A DNA stretch of 6,123 nt from Cuniculiplasma sp. (GTDB lineage: Archaea; Thermoplasmatota; Thermoplasmata; Thermoplasmatales; Thermoplasmataceae), in the NCBI GenBank assembly GCA_023256455.1, contig JAGDXN010000064.1, positions 1 to 6,123 of the forward strand. The letters run 5' to 3'. Under the pieces are notes generated by a model. It ran no database searches. It was given only the letters and a program-made list of their open reading frames with translations, and was not told where the DNA came from. Positions 1 through 5,365 of this stretch are shown piece after piece. A program made the position numbers and the translations under genes. The stretch's first letter is position 1. Every line of letters starts with the position of its first letter.

Positions 1-243
1 AGGTGGACCGAAAAGAAGAAGGCCTCCGCCGGGATTAATATTGAACTCCTTCGCGAGGTCAGGGAACTTCAGCGGATATATTATCTTTGTAAAAAGCTCC
101 TTCTTCAGATCCTCCATTCCCACAACCTCCTTCAGGGATGGGCCTTCACCCTGGGATACTGTCAGACCCAATTCATTAAGGATCGCAGTGGCTTCATCTG
201 TGGGGCCCTTTTCCCCCATCTTTTTATCTGGATTTATATTCAT
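1..243 (-). CDS. Vps4/CdvC-like AAA ATPase, N-terminal part (runs off left edge)
   Basis: The reverse-strand ATG at 243-241 opens 81 codons that reach base 1 without a stop, so the C-terminal part lies outside the window. Residues 1-34 form a short acidic, hydrophilic lead. From about residue 36 the sequence follows the start of a Vps4/katanin-type AAA module: the VVGMEDLKKEL helix (40-50), then IIYPLKFPDL (54-63), then the GLLLFGPP strand (74-81) entering Walker A, whose GTGKT part would lie just beyond the edge. In this family the ATPase disassembles ESCRT-III-like polymers or unfolds proteins. There is no MIT domain in this frame; a MIT-like protein is encoded immediately upstream. The ATG shares ATGA with the upstream TGA, and I see no well-spaced Shine-Dalgarno, so translation probably depends on coupling. 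The AAA assignment is firm; the Vps4 subtype is less so because only the first third is visible. Confidence 0.85.
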   Translation of the reverse strand, partial: MNINPDKKMGEKGPTDEATAILNELGLTVSQGEGPSLKEVVGMEDLKKELFTKIIYPLKFPDLAKEFNINPGGGLLLFGPP

Positions 244-422
244 TCCAGAGAAGAAATTTGCCTTTTTAGCACCTCCTGCTGGATGAGATCCACATGTTTC
301 ATCTCATCCCTAAGGATTTTAATGGATTCTTCATAGCATGCGGCTGCCCTCTCCTTCTGACCCGATGATTCATACTCCAATCCTTCCCTGAGGAGCGCGC
401 TTAGATTTTTTCTACCGCTCAA
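240..422 (-). CDS. Small MIT-like three-helix protein, probable partner of the AAA ATPase
   Basis: This is a 60-aa helical protein. Its pattern fits MIT domains: a first helix (LSALLREGLEYESSG), a second helix with the typical ACYEESIKIL spacing, and a third helix ending QEVLKRQISSLE. In Vps4, spastin and CdvC the MIT domain is the N-terminal adaptor that binds tails of ESCRT-III-like proteins. Here it is a separate frame directly ahead of the AAA gene, and its stop TGA lies within the ATGA of that gene. I chose the TTG at 422-420 because AGGTGA (434-429) sits six bases before it and it overlaps the upstream stop as TTGA. The ATG at 428 would add two residues, but its Shine-Dalgarno would have no spacer. 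TPR-like helical hairpins are an alternative, though length and the AAA neighbour favour MIT. The fold assignment is by eye. Confidence 0.65.
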   Translation of the reverse strand: MSGRKNLSALLREGLEYESSGQKERAAACYEESIKILRDEMKHVDLIQQEVLKRQISSLE

Positions 423-1246
423 ACCCATTCACCTGAATCATTTATTATAGATTTAGAAAATGATTGCCCCATTATGTAAATATATTCTTCCCCTGCAACG
501 CTCCCAAATCTCTGAATGCTTTTTTTCAATTTTGACAGGGAGTGAAAAACCTCATCTGAATATTCACCGCTGAACTTTAAGTCTTCCAGGGGTATGTTTG
601 AATAACCCACTTTGCTCTCCCTGATCACATTCTTCATATTGAAACTCTTTATAATAGATTCCATATAAGAATTAAAGGCCAGGCTTTCCATCAACACAGA
701 CAGGGATATTTCATCGAAATTTATCCCATTTCTCATTAAGACTTTCCCAATTAAAGGGTATTCAGTTAAACCCTTCTCTTCCATAACCGGGAATAAATGC
801 ATTCCTGATGTTCTTTTGGCAAAATCCTCAACCATATCTTCAAGAGGTATGCCAAGAATTTCATTTCCCATATTTCCGATCATTTCCAGAGTGCCATAAA
901 TATTGGAGATAAAAAGCATGGCAGAAAATAGGGAGCTTGTTGGTCCTACAGGAAACAATCTTGCATCAATGCCTTTCAGGATAACTCTCAATTTCCACAA
1001 TGCATTCAACGAAAATCTTGCCCCTCCACTTAATAGAATAAGGTATTTTTCCTTATATCCGTCCCCTTCATAATCCCATAAAGTAAGATTTTCCAGTTCA
1101 TTAAGAATTTTAATTGCTGATTTTTCCGAACTCCTGCCAAATAGGGGAGCTGAAATTAAAAAAACCCTCTCTCCTGTTAAACTTTCTATTTCAGAAATAA
1201 GACCTCTGATACCCATACTGTCGGATTGGATCATGATAGATTTCAT
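419..1246 (-). CDS. Uncharacterised 275-aa protein, possible degenerate tubulin/FtsZ-like fold
   Basis: I do not recognise this protein with confidence. It is predicted soluble, mixed alpha/beta, with no signal peptide or membrane segment. Residues about 68-78 form a hydrophobic strand ending in SGGARFS, followed by a helix, a strand (ARLFPVGP) and a segment with NIYGTLEMIG then EILGIPLEDM. That order resembles the GGTGSG loop, following strand and N-x-x-x-L helix of tubulin/FtsZ proteins, but the loop is degenerate and the N-terminal glycine-rich GTP loop is absent, so any such protein may not bind GTP. The C-terminal third (about 165-275) is mostly helical with no motif I can name. It is the first gene of the leftward operon; ATG at 1246 follows an AAGGA-type Shine-Dalgarno, and its TGA overlaps the next gene by four bases. 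Linkage to MIT and AAA genes suggests a shared role, possibly as their substrate or adaptor. The gene call is firm; the fold is speculative. Confidence 0.8.
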   Translation of the reverse strand: MKSIMIQSDSMGIRGLISEIESLTGERVFLISAPLFGRSSEKSAIKILNELENLTLWDYEGDGYKEKYLILLSGGARFSLNALWKLRVILKGIDARLFPVGPTSSLFSAMLFISNIYGTLEMIGNMGNEILGIPLEDMVEDFAKRTSGMHLFPVMEEKGLTEYPLIGKVLMRNGINFDEISLSVLMESLAFNSYMESIIKSFNMKNVIRESKVGYSNIPLEDLKFSGEYSDEVFHSLSKLKKSIQRFGSVAGEEYIYIMGQSFSKSIINDSGEWV

Positions 1247-1289
1247 ACACTTTTCCTTATTAAAACTTATCTAAACTTTTGAAAAGCAA

Positions 1290-1299
1290 TTTATATAAA
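1290..1299 (+). promoter_or_regulatory. Palindromic TATA box
   Basis: TTTATATAAA reads the same on both strands and matches the archaeal TATA consensus. It lies about 35 bases before the ATG at 1330 and about 48 bases before the minus-strand ATG at 1246, so one TBP site could in principle serve both operons. Direction would then depend on the flanking BRE bases, which look better on the plus side (GAAAAGCAA). Confidence 0.6.
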
Positions 1300-1318
1300 G
1301 GTATTCCCATTAGGTTAA

Positions 1319-1325
1319 GGAGGGG
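1319..1325 (+). promoter_or_regulatory. Ribosome binding site fixing the 1330 start
   Basis: GGAGGGG ends four bases before the ATG at 1330, with its GGAGG core six bases away. This favours 1330 over the upstream in-frame TTG at 1279, which lacks such a site and lies ahead of the TATA box. Confidence 0.7.
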
Positions 1326-1329
1326 AATC

Positions 1330-3189
1330 ATGCAGGGCGATTGTTTATCGGGATTGAGAAGAGCTTATAATGAATCTTCAAGGGATTTTAATGAACTTTT
1401 AAGAATGGATCTTATATCTAAGAAAAGGCTTTTTACTGAAATGGAGGGCCTTTATAATTCCATGCAAAGTAACTGCGGCGAGAGCCTTTCACCACAGGTT
1501 TTACAGAGTGGGCTGGCAAATATTAAACTTGCCCAGCTCAAGGTTGCTCTTGCATTAAAGAAAGATATCCAGGGCAAGACCATAAATGATTCAGATATTT
1601 CAAGAATTATTTCAAAGTTCACCGATGATGAATTTGATTCCATGGAGAAACTTGACAGGTTTTCCAAGATTGATTCTCTGAACAGCGAGTCCATAACCAC
1701 ATTGCTCATGAATAAGGATGATCAGATTTATAGACTGATTAAGGAATGGTATGAGGACAATATGGAAGATTTCCTAACTTCCATTGATCTTCTTTCAGGC
1801 AAAAATGTGAGAGGAGAAATATCAAAGGGTATGGAAGAAAAATACAGAACAAGATTTGACAAGCTGTCCGAAGGGATCATAGGTTATATTCAGAAGGATC
1901 CGGGGCAGATCAGAAAGATGTTTGTGAACTATGAAAACGCCATAAAAAGGGCAATGAACATTGAAAACAGAAGGGTTGAGGTTGAGAGGGAACTCAGGGA
2001 GCTGCTTTCATCCCAGGAACTTCTAAGATTGAATGATGAATTTAAGTCTGTACTTGCCCTTGCCCAGTCAGGGAATGTGGATGAACTCAGAAAGAAAGAT
2101 ATTGATTCCATGATTAGAGGATTCAATGATTTTAACATTAAGATAAAGGGAAAGATCTCTGAAGTTGAATCCGAAATAGGAAAAATGGAAACCGATTTTG
2201 AAATGAAGGCAAATCCCTTCCTTAAGGATATAGAGAAAAAAAGGCTGGAGGCACTGGTTGAGGAGGCAAACAGTTCCTATCCCAATAGCGTCCTCACACC
2301 TTTAAATTCACTGCAGACCATAAAGGAGCTTACCATTGCCCTCAGCGGAGGTGCATCAAAATCCTTTGATACATCCTATTCCGTATCTGAAGATCAGGCA
2401 AGGCTCAGAAGAGATTCCTTTTTTGAGTCCGTTCTTATATCACTTTCAAGGCAGGAGAATATATCTTTCTTCATACCCTTATTTTCAACAAATGTGAGTA
2501 TAAGGAAAAAGGACATGGCAAGAAAGCTCAGGGAGATGGAGCAGAGTTCATCCGGAAAAGTACAGTCTGTTGGAAAGGAAATGATGGCCTATTTCAACAT
2601 TCCAAGAATATTCAGACCAGATATCAGATTTGCCCTTGACCTTACGTTTATTGGCCATGACGAAACATTTCAGTCAACATCCAGGGCTGGAATTGGTATT
2701 GACCAGACGCCAGTAAATATAAGGGATGTTTCGGAGCATTACTCAAAACTCCTTCTATCAGCCTCAGATCTTAATATGTACATCATTTCCATAATAGGTT
2801 CACCCAACGGGTTCTCGCCAGATGTGATTAAATATGTCCAGAATGAGAGCAATTCAGGGCTTTCTGGCAGAACTGTATCCCTCATTCTGAAGGATACAAG
2901 GGACGGCAACATTTACTATGATAAAAATGATCCAACTTCAGAGGAAGTTGTAAAGATATTGACAGGCTCTGAAGATAAGGGCGAGAAAAATTATAAGGCT
3001 GTCAAGGAAGCCACAATGGCCGAATGTTCCATAACTGGGATAACGAGATCAAAAACAATTTGCATGGTTACGTCCCTCCCGGAGGATGATGTGATCATTG
3101 CATGGAAGAGAATGGAAAAGGAGGGCCTTGGAAAGTCTGATTCCGTGAATGGTGAAAATGTGTTCAGGGTTGCAACCAAGAATATGTAA
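1330..3189 (+). CDS. 619-aa helical protein with C-terminal winged-helix-like domain
   Basis: This is the first gene of the rightward operon and is not a family I can name. Residues 1-310 are almost entirely helical and highly charged, with heptad-like coiled-coil stretches at about 200-310. Residues about 310-420 are mixed, and 421-550 look like an alpha/beta domain: the strand RFALDLTF, the helix VSEHYSKLLLSASD, the strand NMYIISIIGSP, then GFSPDVIKYV and a C-terminal NIYYDKNDP hairpin. I looked for nuclease (D...ExK) and P-loop motifs there and found none. Residues 554-619 have a winged-helix pattern: a helix, a second helix, a recognition-like helix PEDDVIIAWKRMEKEGL, and a beta wing ending GENVFRVA. 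No signal peptide or membrane segment is seen. The stop is TAA, 17 bases before the GTPase gene. It may be a regulator, effector or scaffold of the GTPase system; no enzymatic role can be assigned. Confidence 0.85.
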   Translation: MQGDCLSGLRRAYNESSRDFNELLRMDLISKKRLFTEMEGLYNSMQSNCGESLSPQVLQSGLANIKLAQLKVALALKKDIQGKTINDSDISRIISKFTDDEFDSMEKLDRFSKIDSLNSESITTLLMNKDDQIYRLIKEWYEDNMEDFLTSIDLLSGKNVRGEISKGMEEKYRTRFDKLSEGIIGYIQKDPGQIRKMFVNYENAIKRAMNIENRRVEVERELRELLSSQELLRLNDEFKSVLALAQSGNVDELRKKDIDSMIRGFNDFNIKIKGKISEVESEIGKMETDFEMKANPFLKDIEKKRLEALVEEANSSYPNSVLTPLNSLQTIKELTIALSGGASKSFDTSYSVSEDQARLRRDSFFESVLISLSRQENISFFIPLFSTNVSIRKKDMARKLREMEQSSSGKVQSVGKEMMAYFNIPRIFRPDIRFALDLTFIGHDETFQSTSRAGIGIDQTPVNIRDVSEHYSKLLLSASDLNMYIISIIGSPNGFSPDVIKYVQNESNSGLSGRTVSLILKDTRDGNIYYDKNDPTSEEVVKILTGSEDKGEKNYKAVKEATMAECSITGITRSKTICMVTSLPEDDVIIAWKRMEKEGLGKSDSVNGENVFRVATKNM

Positions 3190-3195
3190 TTTTTC

Positions 3196-3203
3196 AGGTG
3201 GAT
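3196..3203 (+). promoter_or_regulatory. Ribosome binding site deciding the GTPase start
   Basis: AGGTGGAT closely matches the anti-Shine-Dalgarno complement and lies just upstream of ATG 3207. The alternative GTG start at 3198 would fall within this motif and has no site of its own. Confidence 0.6.
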
Positions 3204-3206
3204 CTA

Positions 3207-4772
3207 ATGCTCTTTCTATCTGGAAATGATCAAATTATCACCTATCTTGCCATTCTGGTAATGATCCTGTGGTATGCATCAAGAGCCTCGGTTCTTTCAA
3301 AATCCAATCAGGCAATAATTTCATCCTCTGACGTTTATTATAGAAGAGCAAAATCTGGATACACAAGAACTGGTATATGGATAATATTATCTCTTATTCC
3401 ATACTTAGGCTTCCTTTTCATGTTTGCCTCAGCAAGCTCTTCACGGAGAATAGCACAGGCCGGAAGGGCCATGCACAGGACGCTATCGGGTGCACCCAGA
3501 ATTTATTCTTTTATTGCATTCCTTACGGGCATAGGGATGTTTCTCGAAATACCTCTGTTTGGGTTAAATCCCAATCTGACTCCCGGCAGTAATGCATATT
3601 TCCTCTTTAATTCCAGTATCATTCATATATGGTTTCCAATTTACATAGCTGCTGCCATACTGGGGCTTATCACACTAGCTCCCAGGGGTCTTGGTGTATT
3701 TTCCCTGCTGGCTGGCATAATGATGGAACTGATACAGATAAATCTTTCAGGATTCTATTCCCTTCTTGCGATTCCATTCTTTATTGGAATACTTTATGCG
3801 GCTTCCGGATCCTCCACTAAAAATAGAAGAAAGGAATTCATCAAAAATGGGGGAAGGGTTACATCCCATACCCAGGAGATAAAGGTGGAGAAGAATGAAT
3901 CCACACCTGCCCAGCCCAATGTAGCTCAAAATGCTGGAGATGTTAATATGGAAAATGAAGAACGTGTAAAAACTAATGTTGATAGAAGGATTGACCCGAG
4001 GGAATTAATCGCAATGGTTGGTCCACCTGCATCAGGAAAAACTACCTTCCTTGCGTATTTTTTCCACTTCTTGCCGGATATTGAATCCAAAACCAATCTT
4101 TCCATAGAGGTGAACCCGGGTATTGAACTGATGGAAGAATATTTGAGGAGAATAATATCTGAGCATAAATTCCCTGAACTGACAGCAATGGATAAGATCG
4201 GGGAGGTTGTTTTCAACTTTTCTAGAAAGAAGAGATTTGGAGTAAATTCAACCTATCTGAGGGTAAACGATATAGCAGGGGAGCGATTCAACACTTTGCA
4301 GGGCGGAAAGGAAAGGGTAAGGCAACAGTTGATGAATACCCGTTTTGAATATCTTCTCAGATCAAGAGGATATCTTATAATGATTGACTGCTCAACCTAC
4401 AGGGACTGGGCAACAAAAGATCTGGAATATATGAGGATATTGCATTCCATTATGACTGCAAGAGTGGAAAGAAGCACCCCAAGGATAGCCTTTGTGTTTA
4501 CAAAAACAGATACTCTTCCAAGCGCAGTAATAGAATATTCTCCTCTTCAGCTCCTCGAGATACTTAAAAATACCAATGCCTATGTTAGAAAATATATCAA
4601 AAATCCCTCAGCATTCAAGATATATATTAAAACAGAGAGGGATACAGATGGCACAATAGTGCCCAAACTTGACGTTGATGTTGGTGGAAGGCTTGACATT
4701 AAATTTGACCCTCAGTTTAATGATGGTTTTCTCTATATTGCCCAGTGGATTGCGGAGGTGGGTGGCATTTGA
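3207..4772 (+). CDS. Membrane-anchored GTPase of the DO-GTPase2-like (double-GTPase-associated) type
   Basis: This 521-aa protein has an N-terminal membrane region and a C-terminal cytosolic P-loop domain. Hydrophobic segments lie at about 9-24, 55-76, 99-120, 136-158, 161-180 and 182-200. The second is flanked by basic loops on both sides, so it may be re-entrant, giving five true spans with the C-terminus inside. A low-complexity polar linker covers about 201-265. The GTPase domain shows G1 GPPASGKT (272-279), G3 DIAGE (355-359) and G4 TKTD (432-435), with a GGKERVRQQ stretch after G3; the TKTD supports guanine specificity. This order, plus an adjacent GAP1-like gene, fits the DO-GTPase2 family of GTPase-associated conflict systems. 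I chose ATG 3207 because AGGTGGAT (3196-3203) is well placed for it; an in-frame GTG at 3198 lies inside that site. The gene ends in TGA overlapping the next start. The GTPase call is strong; the family name is by eye. Confidence 0.88.
   Translation: MLFLSGNDQIITYLAILVMILWYASRASVLSKSNQAIISSSDVYYRRAKSGYTRTGIWIILSLIPYLGFLFMFASASSSRRIAQAGRAMHRTLSGAPRIYSFIAFLTGIGMFLEIPLFGLNPNLTPGSNAYFLFNSSIIHIWFPIYIAAAILGLITLAPRGLGVFSLLAGIMMELIQINLSGFYSLLAIPFFIGILYAASGSSTKNRRKEFIKNGGRVTSHTQEIKVEKNESTPAQPNVAQNAGDVNMENEERVKTNVDRRIDPRELIAMVGPPASGKTTFLAYFFHFLPDIESKTNLSIEVNPGIELMEEYLRRIISEHKFPELTAMDKIGEVVFNFSRKKRFGVNSTYLRVNDIAGERFNTLQGGKERVRQQLMNTRFEYLLRSRGYLIMIDCSTYRDWATKDLEYMRILHSIMTARVERSTPRIAFVFTKTDTLPSAVIEYSPLQLLEILKNTNAYVRKYIKNPSAFKIYIKTERDTDGTIVPKLDVDVGGRLDIKFDPQFNDGFLYIAQWIAEVGGI
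4754..4760 (+). promoter_or_regulatory. Ribosome binding site for the GAP1-like gene
   Basis: GGAGGTG lies inside the end of the GTPase gene, eight bases before TTG 4769. That TTG overlaps the GTPase stop as TTGA, indicating translational coupling. An earlier in-frame GTG at 4745 precedes the site and is therefore unlikely. Confidence 0.65.
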
Positions 4773-5365
4773 GTTCCATTGTAAAAGGATCACAGGTCAT
4801 ATATGGTTGGGTTGAAAAGGGTTCAAAAAAAGGGCATCAGCTTGTCACAAAAAGCCCGAACGTGGAGGACATTGATATTAATTTTCTTGACACTCACAGC
4901 CTGCCCTCTTCTCTTGACAACACCAGCTTCAGAGAATGCCGCAGGTTTTTTATGCTCCCCGATGGGAAATTTGCCTTTAACTACATTAAAAATATAGGAA
5001 AGGATACGTACGGAAGAGAGGGCGCACTTCTTTCACATTTCATCATATTTGACTTTGAAAATCTCAAGCATATTGGAAAAAACTTTGACCTGATTGACAC
5101 CCTCTACCTCAAGGGAATAAATTCAGTGAGCGATTTATTGAAATTTAAGATAGGCAATGATTTTCTTGCCCTTCCTGAGATTAATATGGAAGTGGAGGAG
5201 GAGGGGTTGAAAAAATTCCCGGAAGGAACCACAAAGGAGATGATTTTTCCTCTCTTACTTTCAATGTTCTCCGGAAAAAAGAAACTCGTATTGAGAAAGA
5301 ACGATATATCTGATGCTACAGAAACATTGACAAGCCTTGAGAACCTGTTCCCGGGGGCAATATAG
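4769..5365 (+). CDS. GAP1-like GTPase-associated protein, N-terminal part up to an in-frame TAG
   Basis: This frame starts at TTG 4769 and runs 198 codons to TAG at 5363-5365. Residues 8-13 (SQVIYG) and the block around 57-94, especially MLPDGKFAF (62-70) and DTYGREGALLSHFIIF (79-94), match the GAP1-N type 2 pattern, in which a protein begins with Q-x-x-Y-G and carries a GR-G-x-x-x-SH motif. GAP1 proteins are coded beside DO-GTPases in prokaryotic conflict-type loci and are proposed to partner or regulate those GTPases. The gene overlaps the GTPase by four bases (TTGA). GAP1 proteins are usually much longer than 198 residues, and the same frame stays open for 252 codons after the TAG, so this is probably the front of an interrupted or recoded gene. 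The residues around the stop (FPGAI, TAG, FTFSTY) resemble the conserved P-x-x-x-x-x-x-FST segment, which argues that the stop falls inside a domain. Confidence 0.7.
   Translation: MSSIVKGSQVIYGWVEKGSKKGHQLVTKSPNVEDIDINFLDTHSLPSSLDNTSFRECRRFFMLPDGKFAFNYIKNIGKDTYGREGALLSHFIIFDFENLKHIGKNFDLIDTLYLKGINSVSDLLKFKIGNDFLALPEINMEVEEEGLKKFPEGTTKEMIFPLLLSMFSGKKKLVLRKNDISDATETLTSLENLFPGAI
5363..5365 (+). other. In-frame TAG codon inside the GAP1-like frame
   Basis: The codon lies in the frame set by TTG 4769, and the reading continues as FTFSTYTYDIVSD directly after it. The other gene ends visible here are TGA, TGA, TAA and TGA, so TAG is not otherwise used. It could be a nonsense mutation, a sequencing or assembly error, or a recoded codon such as pyrrolysine. 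The sequence alone cannot choose. Confidence 0.85.

Larger units (their letters stand above)
1247..1329. promoter_or_regulatory. Divergent intergenic promoter region
   Basis: This 83-bp spacer separates the two operons and is the only gene-free control region in the window. It contains the perfect palindrome TTTATATAAA at 1290-1299, preceded on the plus strand by purine-rich GAAAAGCAA, which fits an archaeal BRE plus TATA box. Using the usual spacing of about 26 bases, plus-strand transcription would begin near 1320, leaving a leader of about 10 bases, and minus-strand transcription would begin near 1268, about 22 bases before the 1246 ATG. Related TAAAACTTATC and TAAACTTTTG blocks at 1261-1281 could be a regulator site, but this is weak. 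Confidence 0.6.

Noticed and set aside
241..250. Ten-base repeat CATTCCAGAG also found at 6091-6100
   Set aside because: It is short, lies in coding sequence on both sides and has no target-site or inverted-repeat context.
41..286. Plus-strand open frame and other opposite-strand frames across the window
   Set aside because: They lie opposite well-supported genes, lack ribosome sites and have no recognisable domains, so they are read as shadows.
1279..1329. TTG at 1279 as start of the 619-aa protein, giving 17 more residues
   Set aside because: It lies upstream of the TATA box and has no Shine-Dalgarno, while ATG 1330 has a strong one.
2620..2980. Restriction-endonuclease-like domain in the 619-aa protein
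   Set aside because: The fold pattern is suggestive but no D...ExK or similar catalytic motif is present.
3198..3206. GTG at 3198 as start of the GTPase
   Set aside because: It sits inside the AGGTGGAT site that serves ATG 3207 and lacks its own site.
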